Shown here: positions 1 to 12,900 of the stretch, in pieces
Layout: each line of letters opens with the position of its first letter
Numbering within the stretch: position 1 is the stretch's first letter
Source of the DNA: Fidelibacterota bacterium
Lineage (GTDB): Bacteria > Fidelibacterota > Marinisomatia > Marinisomatales > UBA1611
Length of the DNA stretch: 53,729 nt
Assembly (NCBI GenBank): GCA_002718655.1
Contig: PBFM01000009.1
Span: 9,886 to 63,614, forward strand
Direction of reading: 5' to 3'
Translations under genes and position numbers: made by a program
Notes under the pieces: model-generated
The model's input: the letters and a program-made list of their open reading frames with translations, nothing else
Database searches by the model: none
What the model was told of the DNA's origin: nothing

Positions 1-762
1 AGGTTTATACATTGGAAGTCCTGTATCTGATTCTCTAGAATCATCACTAACTACAAAAAATCTCTCTGATACTGCAGCACCATCTTTATTTCTAAAGTGT
101 AATGTATATGAGGCACACAGTGTATAGATATACTTATTGGTGAGTTGGGAGGTATTTGACATCAATTTCATTAAACCCTTCTTTGGTGGCTCTTGTCTAA
201 CATAGCCATAGTGTCCATTCAATGAAACTATCTCATCAGCACGGGCCTTTGTAAAAGCAGTCTGGGTTTTATTATTATTCAACTTTAGATCTATTTCATT
301 AAATACATTTCTATATTTTTTTACTTTCCAGCCACACTCTTTTAGTGTATTCCTGATGAAAACCGGTAGAGTATCCGTATAGGTCATGAGCACGGCAAGA
401 TTCATGGAATCTCTGTATGCTTTTTTTCTATTTTCTTCAATAGCAGCATCTCCTAATCCTTTTAGGCCACCTTTCATCAAGCCCTTTCCTAGTTTTGCCA
501 TTGAACCAAAACCAACCTTTTGATTTACTTGCCCCTGATCATTGTAACCAATCAAATTATATGATGCTTCTCCAGTTTTTTTATTTACAATTTTTGAGTA
601 CTGTTCAAACTTATCACTAGTTGTACACCTAACGAGAGCTACTGCACCAACATTTTGTAATCTACTCCACGGATCAACCTGTACACGAGGCTTACACCCT
701 TCCGTAAAGAAGGCAGTAGCAAGAACCGCAAGACCTAAAAATGGATTTAAAGCTTGTCTCAT
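1..762 (-). CDS. Putative lipoprotein, 3' end outside window
   Basis: An open frame of 254 codons runs from an ATG at 762 to the left edge without a stop, so the C-terminus is missing. GGGAG lies about 7 nt upstream of the ATG. The N-terminus (MRQALNPFLGLAVLATAFF) is hydrophobic and followed by TEGC, a non-ideal lipobox with the acylated Cys at about residue 23; lipidation is therefore inferred. A Gly/Lys-rich helix (residues about 82-105) precedes mixed alpha/beta sequence. I recognise no family. It follows the giant exoprotein gene on the same strand after a 158-nt gap that contains a strong hairpin, so it probably has its own promoter. Confidence 0.75.
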   Translation of the reverse strand, partial: MRQALNPFLGLAVLATAFFTEGCKPRVQVDPWSRLQNVGAVALVRCTTSDKFEQYSKIVNKKTGEASYNLIGYNDQGQVNQKVGFGSMAKLGKGLMKGGLKGLGDAAIEENRKKAYRDSMNLAVLMTYTDTLPVFIRNTLKECGWKVKKYRNVFNEIDLKLNNNKTQTAFTKARADEIVSLNGHYGYVRQEPPKKGLMKLMSNTSQLTNKYIYTLCASYTLHFRNKDGAAVSERFFVVSDDSRESDTGLPMYKP

Positions 763-874
763 AAAAATCTCCCTTTTCTATTCCTTTTCAAGATAAAAAT
801 TATTCATTATCTTTCCAAAATAATTCTCCTTTAAGCCAGAATTATTGAAAATGAAATTATATTCGATTTTTTTT

Positions 875-907
875 GCCGCAAAGTCAATAATATTTTGACT
901 TTGCGGC
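875..907 (-). repeat. 13-bp perfect inverted repeat, possible terminator without U-tract
   Basis: GCCGCAAAGTCAA (875-887) is the exact reverse complement of TTGACTTTGCGGC (895-907), with a 7-nt loop. It begins 13 nt past the stop codon of the giant gene. In the sense of that gene the hairpin is followed by a run of A, not T, so it is not a textbook intrinsic terminator. It could stop RNA decay, act with Rho, or be a bidirectional element. Confidence 0.6.
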
Positions 908-920
908 GTATTTATAAGTT

Positions 921-3900
921 CTACTTTACTAACAACATCTTTTTATTAGCTCTGTAGCTACCCGCTTGGATTGTGTAAATATACATTCCAGCAGAGACCG
1001 GCTCACCAAGATCGCTTGTTGCATCCCAGGTTATCGATTTGTAACCAGCTGACTGTTTTTCCATGACCAAAGTACGTATGCTTCGGCCAATTAGGTCATA
1101 CACCCTAACTTGAACCATGGCATCTTCAGGGAGGTCGTATCTGATCTGAGTTGTAGGATTAAATGGGTTCGGATAATTTTGATGCAATGCAAACACTTCA
1201 GGAACATTAACACCATCAATAGATAAGGTTCCAACAACGAGACTATTTGGAGTTTCATTATTGCTACCAACCATAAAGCCATCAGAATCATGAGCGATCA
1301 CTCCCCAATAGTATTGACTATTGTCATTTAATACTACTGTTAGACTTGTATCTTCAAGCATTCCACTAAATACATATGTAGAACTATCGGTCCAATCTGT
1401 TGCATAGACCAATTGATAGTGAATTACCTCTACTGGGTCAGGATCTGACGCGTGATTCCAAATGAATTCAACCTCAGTTCCAATACCCTCAACATCATTT
1501 ATCGGAGAGACTGTTGAAAATGTCATTGGAGGCTCTGGCTCCTGATCAGTAAAGAAATATGCTGTATCTGACAAGGATTCCTCACCATTATCATCAAAAG
1601 AAGATATTGTCCAACCGTATGCCCTATTATCATATAAGGGCCAAGCTGGAGTTAGTCCATTTGTATCAACTGGGATTGTAATGATATCTGGGTCTTCTGC
1701 CAATGCCCACCAGCTCATTTCATATGACACCTCATCAAATGGATCAGGATCTAGTGATGATGACCAATGAAAACTTGGAGTAAGATCTGATTGTATGCTA
1801 CCATCTATAGGAGCGATCAATGTAGAAATTGAAGGAGGATCGTTTGCCAAATTAATGACGAACATTCTAGGCCCTCCAATATTCTCAGTTACTCCACCAC
1901 GCATGTCATCTGCAGTTACTGACCAGTGATATACTCCATTGTCTGGAAATGATATCTCCGGAGTGATCTGCGTATCATCAGAGGTCTCGGGAGTTAATTC
2001 AAAGTCCCAGGATTGCGATTCTGATTCTACATGCACATGATAGGTAACAACATCAAATGGATCAGGATCTACAGCAACCTCCCAGTCAAAAGTGACCGTT
2101 GTTGATGTAAGTACCTCACCAGAAGATGGAGAGACCAGCTCAAAAGATTCTGGCGCAGTGTTTTCAAGATCGACGTTAACAACATGCGAGGACGTTTCTA
2201 CATATCCACCATTTCCATCGTAGGCTGAGACAAATATTTCCACCTCAGAATCCTCTTCAAGTTCTTCAATAACGAAATAATTATTCATGGTTGTCCCAAT
2301 GATGTCTCGTCCATATGAAAGGTATACATCATACCAGATCTCATCTCCATCTGGGTCAGTCACTGGAGTCCAAACAACAACCAGAGGAAGCTCCGTTATT
2401 ACAGATCCATCTGCAGGATTAAGAAGAACGAGTCCTTCAGGGTCATCGTTAGAACTATTGACACTAAATGACCTTAGATCAGTAATATGGGTGGCACCTG
2501 ATTGATCTGTTGCAGTTACCTGCCAGACATATTCAGTGTCATCCATTAAATCTGCAGATGGTGTATGTGCTAGATCACTACCTACTCCAATCTCAACCAT
2601 CTCTAGAGGGTCAGATCCATAGCTAAGTGTGTAGCTAACCTCATCATTCATGTCACTATCAGATGATGGATTCCAACTAAAAGTTGGTAATAGTCCTGTA
2701 TTCTCATCCTGCCCTGGTGTAATCAGAGTGAATTCACCAGGTATGTCATTGACACTATTTGTCCAGAATGTCCATGTGCCTGACTCTGATGTTCCTCCAT
2801 CATCGTCTTCGGCCACTACCTTCCAGTAGTACATTTCATCCTCAACTAGTCCTGGCACATCATAGCTATTAGTGCTTACTGTTACAGGATCGACATCATC
2901 AAGATCAGCAGTATCCAGGTAAACATGATAAGATACTATTGATCGTCGCCTATCGTCTGGATCGATCGGTATCTCCCAATGAAGAGTAGTTGCAAGGTCC
3001 GTGACCATGGCACCACTATCTGGACTCAAGAGTGAAAAGTCGCCTGGTAGATCATTTTCTAGATTTATGCTAAAACTATGGTATCCACCCGCATTCTCAG
3101 CAGTTGCTCCAGCTAGATCACTTGCAACGACCTTCCAGTAATATGTAGTATTGTCATCTAGACCATAGGTTAACTGATAAAATGTAGATGTGTCTACATG
3201 GATTGCCTCTACACCAGGGTCTGGCGTATCAAGATAAATGGTATAGCGTATGGTATCTCCTTCATCCTCATCTGATGATGCAGTCCAGTCAAAATAAGGC
3301 GTAAGTGTCGTCAACTCAGCTTCATCATTTGGAGTAAGCAGCTCAAACTCTGTTGGTGCATCATTGAGTTCAACATAAAATGACCATACATCTGTCGTAA
3401 TACTCTCTCCTGACTCACTGAAAGCAGTTACTTTCCAAAGATAATTACCTTCAGTTAGGCCTTCTGCTTCGAAGTAGTTCACAGCAAGTGTATCAATAAG
3501 TTCAAGGTCCGCACCAAGATAAAGTAAATAACTCATTGGATTTCCATCATCGTCGGTTGCCGTATCCCAGAACAATAGTACATTTTCATCATAGATGACA
3601 CTTCCATTTTCTGGGCTATTCAATGAGAATTCATCTGGGTCACCACCAGTGCCGGTGTTCACCTCAAAGGACTGAAAATCCGTTGCGTACGTTGCCCCTG
3701 ACTGGTCCATCGCAACCACCTGCCAGACATGAACGGTGTTGTCATCTAGATCACTTGTAACCGTGTATGAGACATCATCTCCCATGTCCACATGGGTCAA
3801 ATTCAGCGGGTCTGTACCATAGCTCAATTCATATACGACCTCATCATTTAGATCTGAATCACTAGATGCTGTCCAGGTAAATGTTGGCCTCAATCCAGTC

Positions 3901-6900
3901 ACATCACCCTCTTGTGGTGTGAGAAGACTGAATGGATCTGGAGAACTATTCTGACTATTGGTCCAGAAAGAAAATACCTCTGATTCAGAGCTGCCGCCAT
4001 CGTCATCCACTGCAACAACCTTCCAATAAAAAACTTGATCCTCTTCAAGGTCTCTATTCGGTACATAGCTATTGGTAGTTACAGTATCAGGTACGACACC
4101 ATCAAATGACTCATCAGTGTCTACATATACGTTATAACTCACAATGTTTCGTGTGGTTGTCGTAACAATATTTGATATTGGTACGAAGCCTCCCCTAAAT
4201 CCAGATGGTAAAATGCCTCCACCCATTCCAAGAGTATTATCATCTTCATCCGTGGGTATTTCCCATAAGAATGTTGGTGACAGGTCCGTTACCATTGAAT
4301 TATGTTCTGGAGAAAGCAGAGAAAAATCGCTTGGCAGATCGTTCTCAAGATTGACCCTGAAACTATGATACCCGCCTTCATTTCCGTTAGACATGCCTTC
4401 CATGTCACTTGCAACCACCTTCCAGAAATAGGTTGTATTATCCTCGAGAGGATCTTCCACCTGAAAGCTAGTGTCCATGCCAACATCTATCATGACAACA
4501 CCTGGTTCGGGAGTATCTAGATAAACGGTGTAGGATACCTCATCATCCACATCAGGATCCATTGCATTGTTCCAGTGCAAGAACGGATATAGAGTAGTCA
4601 TCTCAGAACTATCTGTTGGAGATAACAACGTAAATTCAGAAGGAGAATCATTCACAGGATGCACGGTAAGCCTGAATTCCGCATGTGTATATGCGTCATA
4701 GTCCACTTCGTAGGATTCCTCATCCGCGGCAAAGACATTGATGAAAGCATCACCATTCCAGTCACTATCTGGTGTTATGTTCAATGTCGACCCCTCAAGA
4801 GTAATAAGGATCGGCTCATCAAAAGTTTCCTCACTGATTCCAAAGAATATCACATCGCTGTCAACATCATAGGCACTGAGTTCAATGCTGATCGAGTTAT
4901 CCTCATTCACTGAAGTATCTGACAAGGATATGAATTGCGGAGAATCATTCACAGGGTGAACCGTAAGAACAAAACTTGTGCTATCTTCGTAATATTCTCC
5001 ATCAAGGTTAAGACCCATCTGCAGGAATATCTCTGCCTCACCGTTCCAATTCTCATCAGTCCAAAGATGTAGCATTTCCATTTCATGTTCTTCATCATAC
5101 TGCATGCCAACGTGCACACTCTCGTTATCGGAAAACATGCTAAATCCTATGTCGTCATAGAATGTATAGTTCTGACCGCCTATTAATGGCATGAATAGCA
5201 TTAAATCCTCATCCTCGAACATACTGGTGTCTGGTAAGTCAGCCATGTCTGGCGAACCTATTGGCACCGCACATGCCTCATTAGAAGGAGAAGTTTCCGT
5301 TTCGCCATTGACCTGAGTTACCATGTAACAGTATTCAGTGAATGGCGTGAGTGGAGCATCCGTAAAAGTGATGGAGTCACCTGGCATCCATTCTACATCA
5401 TCGGTCGAAACCTCAACAATGAATCTGAATGCACTACCCGGAGATTCATCATCCCAGTATCCTGCACCATTAAAATTCGTAACTGCATAGTGCTGGCCCT
5501 CTTCTCCACTATTATTTGGTTCACCAGATGCCCAATTAGAGTAATCAAATTCTTCACCAGTGACCCAGACCCATACACCTTCTTCATCCTGGTCAGTAAG
5601 ACCGATCCAGGCATTTTCACTTCCAAAGGCATTGGCGAGAAAGATATTTTCCTCTTCAGAAGTGATGGTAACTAAATGAGCATTATCATGATCATTTAGC
5701 ATTGAATCAGCTTCCTGCCAGTAGGTATAGTAGTTTGAAATGAAATATCTATTACCTTCATGTTCACCAATGAAATCAAAATCGGAACTTTCATCGAAAT
5801 AGCCTCCGCCACTGTTCACCTGCATGTTTGCTATGACCTCATAATCAGATCCCTCAGATGACCTCCATATGTTCCAGCTGGAATTCTCAAGCGGATCTTC
5901 GTTGACAATGTTAAGGGAGCTTATGTTATTATCTTCATTCGATTCAGATACCATGTTACCCCAAGCATCAGCAAATACATATAGCTGATATTCCTGGTTG
6001 TCAATTCCGCCCACTGCCTCTGGTAATGTCAGATAGTTTTCAAGATATATTTCAGCTGTCTCACCTGAAGAGAGCCCTTCCAAATACGTCCATTGAAAAT
6101 AGCCCTCTGGGTATTCCTGCGTAGTATCAGGCATCTCTAGATATGCAAGAGTGTAGAAGAATCCTGCATCGCTGGCACCGTAGTTCGTAATAATTGCGCT
6201 AGCGCGTCCAGTCCATGGATCATAACTTATTTCATCGACAACCAGATCTGGACCGGCAACGGTGTCACATGAGTAATCAGAACCAATTGCAAAACAAGCT
6301 GATGGAGCAGCTCCAGAGCCAAAGATCACTGATGGATCTGACGCAAGAGTAACCTCTACTGTCTGCTCACTGAGCCAAGGTGCGGTTTGGTCCCATTCAA
6401 CCTGATAAACACCATCGTCAAAAGTAAAAGGGCCAAATGCAGCCTCAGTTCCAGCCCAGCCACCTTCAAGCGTTACAAGTGTATCGCCATACATGCTAAT
6501 GATCCAGACATCGCCATCACTGTCACCACCATAGTGGCCATCCCCATATGAATCGTATAGGGTTATGATCACCTCTTCATCTCTGGATGTGTTTCCAGTC
6601 TTGTTCAATCGTTCCTCTAGCCGCGCTCTTGATAGACCACGTGCTCCTGTGACATTATCAAAATCACGCTTTTTATTTTCTATCATCCAGTCAACATGTC
6701 TATCGACACCACCATCAAAACTTCCAGCATTCATTCTGGAGAATGGTTGACCAGGATCCCAAGACAAGTTTATGCTTCCAAGGCCACCAACGGCAGTTAG
6801 GTTACTTGGGATGTCTGATACTGGAAGATCAGCATCAATATTCAATAAATATGTACCATATGAATCACCAAAACCAAATACTCTGACAATGTACATACCT

Positions 6901-9900
6901 GCAGATACATCAAACATGTCGATCTGCGACTGCAGACCATGATAGTCATCATTTTCTGCTATCAATGTTGCACAATCTGTAAAGACCTCTAGCTTTGTAT
7001 CATAGTCAGAACCTTCAAGCGAAATAATGACGCTCTCTGCATCTGAATTAAGGTCAAATTGATACCAGACATCATCGCCTGGTTCTTCAAGGGTACCCTC
7101 AACGGAGTTTGACCCGTCCAGGGTTCCACCTTCTTCCAGAAAAGAGAATGGATTCGCACAATCATCACCAGCGTAATAACAAGAGCCATCATCATAGTTC
7201 GCATCAGGGTCATAGTTCAGTGCATTCGGGTCTGTACAGCCAAATACATAGGTGGGATCACCAATCTCAAGAACGCCCTCATATGGCGCACCACCCTCAA
7301 GTAATAGAGTACCGTCACTGACATCAAAGATTTCCCAAGAAACTTCTCCCTGATAGGAGCCTCCATCACACCAAACAGGATAGGTCCCATCATTCAGGTT
7401 GAACATTACCAAACCATAGCTACTATCTTCAAGAGTATAGGCATGGGAAGAATCAGAGCCAATGACCAAATAGTTACCGTTCCAACCATCACCATAAGAA
7501 TCATACATGATCAGGACAAGGTCATTATCCCAGTCACCGCCATCTGATGGGATCGCACATGCCTGGTCGGACCAATAATCAAATTCTACTCCATCCTCAA
7601 GCTGATCAACGGTATAGCAATACTCATTGCCTGCATCAACCGACTCATCCACATAATGTATCATGGAATCAGGGAGCCAGTAGTCTGGAACTGAGATATT
7701 ATCAAACTCTCCCAGATCACTTCGCATGATGTTCCATGATGCATTCTCAAGAGGGTTTGTATTGTCGACATATGTCAATCCTACATTGTTGGACTCATTG
7801 GTCTCACTTACATAGTTGCCCCAGGCATCTGCATAAACATATAGCTCATAATTATTATTATCAAAACCTCCTAAGACCAGAGGAAGAGTCAGATAGTCAA
7901 ATAGATAGATCTCGGCGGTTTCTCCTGCTGCCAGGCCATCCCAAAATGCATATTGAAAATATCCCGGCGGATATAAATTCGTAGTATCAGGTTCTTCTGT
8001 ATAGGCTAGAGTATAGAAACCACTAGCATCAGCTTCACCAATGTTACTTACTAACGCAGTGGCTCTACCTGAGAAAGAATCATACCATACCTCATCGACA
8101 ACTAGATCAGGAAGGGAGACCGCACCACATTCATATCCCTCTCCCAAAGAGAAGCACGCAGATGGTGCGTCGCCTGAACCAAGCACAACGGTAGAGTCAG
8201 AGGCAAGAGTGACGACCATTGACTGTTCACTGAGCCAAGGTGCAGTCTGATCCCACTCCAATTGATATACCCCATCGTCAAATGTAAATGGACCATATGC
8301 GTTTTCATAGCCAGTCCATTCACCTTCAAGCGTTACAAGTGTATCGCCATACATGCCAATGATCCAGACATCGCCATCACTGTCACCACCCCAGTGACCA
8401 TCCCCATATGAATCGTATAGGGTGATGATAACCTCTGTATCACGCATCTCAACGCTACTATTATCTAGTCGCTCTTGCAGTCTGGCTCTTGTCAGTCCGC
8501 GAGATCCAGTTACCTGATCAACCCCTGGCTTCTTATTTTGTTCCATCCACTGAACATGACGATCTACTGGACCATGAAATCCAATCGATCCCGAAGTGGA
8601 TGTTGACCTGAAGCCAGATGGGTTAAGAGGTACCCAACTCAGGGTAACATTCCCAGGACCTCCATTTGCATATAGGTCCCAGTTCCCATCGCCCTCTTGA
8701 TCTGCGTTAATGGTCAAAACATAATTTCCAATGGAACTTCCATATCCAAATACACGGACATGGTATGTCCCTTCATGAACATCTACCAGATCCAACTGGG
8801 ATTGTACTCCGTCATAATCATCATTATAGCCCATAAGACTATCACAGTCTGCTGACCATAGCTCTAACTGTGTATCAAAATCCGATCCGAGTAATGATAT
8901 GGTAAGAGACTCTGCATGTCCAGACAGATCAAACGCATACCAATCACTCTCATAGGACATGTATATTGCACTCTCTACGGATGTACTACCATCAAGTGAG
9001 CCACCCTCTTCTTCAAAATCATATGGGACGTCACAGTAGTCTCCCACGTAATAACATGATCCATCGTCAAATGTCGCATCAGGATCATAGTTAACTGCGT
9101 TTGGATCCGTACAGCCTGGAACATCCACGACCTCACCGATTTGGAGTACACCATCAAAAGGTGCTCCTCCCTCAAGAACGAGGTTGCCATCCACATCAAA
9201 GATCTGCCAGGACACCTCACTCTGCCAGTCACCACCGCCACACGATACGTTGTACGTACCATCACTAAGACAGAGGTAGTCTACCGCTGATGAACTATCA
9301 TTCAGGGTAAATGTCGACTCTCCGATCGTAAGAGTGTTACCATTCCAGCCATCTCCATAACTATCATACATGTATATGGTCAGGTCGTTACATGGACCTT
9401 CTAGGGATACACTGGATGTATTACTCGGTATGCTCTCGTGATCATCATAATTGGCAGTTACAAAATATTCATAATATCCAGAACTGAGATCATAGTCATA
9501 GTAATCCGTCACATCGGAAGCTGTCTCATCTATTATCTCATCATTGCGATATACATTGTAATGATTGAGGTTCCTATTGACCGTGTTACTTGCCCAAACA
9601 GGGTCAGAAACTGGAGGATTCAATAGATCAACAGGGTTCTCCTTGGTACTTGCGGCCTCAATATCTTGAATTGGCATGGTAAGGTCTGTCAAAACGGATT
9701 CACCAGAATAATTTATCCAAGTACCAGAGTTGCTAAACGAAGCCCCACGCCCTACGGTAAAATCTGCAAACATATGGAGTATCCAGTCACCACAACCGCT
9801 TGTCATCGAATTACCCATCTCCCACTGAGATGTACCAGGAGCGCCATTGTACTGATATACATTCCCGGGAAAGTCAAGATTGTCATCACAGGCCATCATG

Positions 9901-12900
9901 TCCATGTCTGGACCAGTGGAATTATTTTCAAAGTCATATCCAAAATCACTGTACATGACGAAAACATCACCCGTTACAGTCATTGGAGACTCTGCTAGTT
10001 CATTTGTCATCGCCCAACCGTATGTGTCAGACTCAGGGTCTGCGTCTACGAGTACCTGTTCTTGGTACAGTGTGTCACCAGGAAGATCCGTTTCTTCGTC
10101 CACATCCAATATGGATAAGGTGAACGGAGTCACACCAAGTTCAGCGTCAGGCCACCCTCCGGTCCAAACAGCATTCGCAAGTCCGTGGATGGAGTATTGA
10201 CCAGAAACCCTGAATCGAACCGCTACCGCACCTGGATAGTAATAAGCAGTGGATACAATTCCATTATCATATGCTAGCTCCATGTTCGAGAGATCATATG
10301 GCGGATCCCAGGTGAGATGAACCGCGTTTTCTGGATCTTCAAGCTCAACCGCTTGTAAATTGACCGGATTATCTGATATTTCAAGAGTAGCAGTAACAGG
10401 TCCAACAATATCAGATTCAATAACATCCGTAATACCGGGGAGTATGTATAGTGCAGAAATTGCATAGCTCACATCTACATTCTCTGCAATGAACTGAACT
10501 GTGCTCCATTCATTGTCTTGAGAATTAGCTTGACCAACGTTGATCAATTCACCACTACTGTTATCATAGATCGCGTACCCAATATGAGGGTTAAATGGCT
10601 CAATATCAAGCACATAGTCTCCTTCTTCTCCATTCCACCCATCAATCACTATGTAATATGTATTGCCAGCAGCCATGGAAACACCTTGAATTGCAGAGGA
10701 CCACTGGGTGCAATCACCTTGCTGTTCACCATAATAATAGTCATCGTTACATGCCCATTCACCATAAACGGTTGTGGCAAAGTTTCCTGCTTCATTCTCA
10801 AAAACAAATATTTTTGTATCGTAGCTTGAGTAACATAGGCTTAGGTCTACAACCATATCGTTTTCTGGGGTGATGCTATAAACCACGTCACCAGATTCTG
10901 ATGTTCCAATGTCATTGCAATCGTAGTCATTATCGTAACCAACAATGGTACCTGTTAAGGTTGTTGGAAATTCAGTTATGGTTACAGCATCCTCAACGGT
11001 CTCGCCTCCTTGCCTAACACTTGGGGATGAAACCTGTATGGTGGAGGAAAAGTCATAGGGCTCTGGTGTATCCCATGTTAGACTAACATTAAAACCTGAG
11101 TTGGAAATTTCAAGATTACTTGGTGCAGGAACATCAAAGTCACTACCGATGGGGGTTGTACAAGCAAGGTTTGATTCTGCAGTCTCTACGCCTCCATCAA
11201 ATTGGTTAACCATGTAACACACCTCTACTCCACCATCTAGACCTTGGTCTTGATAGTGAATCAAGGAATCCGGTAGCCAGTCATCCACTCCGATGACATC
11301 CAAGACGTAACTTCCTCCGTCCTCGTCAAGACGATTTATTTCCCATGAAGAATTTGCTAATGGACTTGTGTTAACGATGGTCGTTTCCCCCACATTGTTG
11401 CTTTCATTATTCTCGACTACATAATTACCATAACCGTCTACCATTGCCCATACGATATAGGTCTCATCATTGTATCCACCAGTAAATAGAGGAAGAGTTA
11501 GGTAATCACTGAGGTACAAGGTCATCGATTCCCCAGCAGCAAGCCCATTACCCTCCCAAGCATATTGGAAAAATCCTGGAGGATAGGTTTCATTTGTATC
11601 AGGCTCTTCCAGATAGGCCATTGTATAGAAATATCCTGCATCTGCTTCGCCAATATTTGATATGTCCACTGTAACACGTCCTGTCCAGCTATCGTATCTA
11701 ACATCCGTTATTGTCAGATCAGGTGAACCACAATAATGATCACCCAAAGCAAAGCAAGCAGAGGGAGCAACTCCCGAACCGTAAACAATGGTTGAATCAT
11801 TGGCATCAGTGACCTCCATTGACTGCTCACTAAGATAAGATGCGGTTGGGTCCCACTCAACGGAATACTGACCATCTGCAAGGTAGAAAGGTCCATAGGA
11901 GTTCTGATTGCCCTCCCAAGGTCCTTCAAGCACGTGTAGTGTATCACCATTCGAATTAAGAACATAAGCGTCACCATCGGATTCACCTCCATAGTGTCCG
12001 TCGCCATAGGAATCAAAAAGGGTAATGATCACTTCAGCATCACGAGAGGATTGATATCCATTGTTTTCCAATCTCTCATAAAGTCTTGCACGGGTTAGAC
12101 CTCTTGCGCCAGTGATAGGGTCAACGCCTTGTTTTTTATTATCTATCCGCCATTGGATCAACTCATCAACCGTTCCAGAAAATCCTGGTGCCCTCAAGCG
12201 AGAGCCATCAGGCTGATGTGGGAACCAGGAGAGGTATGCAGTTTCAAGACCAGATGAAGCAATAAGATCTATTTGACTGAAACCATCTAAGGAATTGTCA
12301 TTTATGTTCAAAACATAGTCCCCAAAAGCCGAACCAAAGCCATATACTCTGACCGTATAAACAGAACCACCACCCGCGCCATACAAATCGATCTGTGATT
12401 GTAATCCGTGATAATCATCATTCGTATCGATGAATGTCTCACAGTCAGTATAGAGGTCTAATTTCGTGTCAAAGGAGGAACCTTCTAATGAAATGTTTAT
12501 CTCTTCTGTTTCTGTGCTAACATAAAACCAATACCAATCACTATCATATGAATATTCCAAAGTTCCTTCTACACTGCTACTTCCATCAATTGATCCGCCC
12601 TCTTCTTGAAAATCAAGCGCCACATGGCAAGAGTCGCCCATGTAGTAACACGACCCATCGTCAAATGTAGCATCGGGGTCAAAATTAACTGCACCTGCAT
12701 CCATGCAACCAAAAACAGTGGTACTTTCCCCCAGCTCCAATAATCCTTCGTACGGAGCACCACCTTCAAGAATGACCTCACCATCCTCATTTACAATATT
12801 CCATGAGACCTCAGATTGCCATGAGCCACCGTCACAGGTAACAACATAGGCACCATCCTCAAGCTGAAGGTCTGCGATTCCCGCATCACCATCTTCAAGG

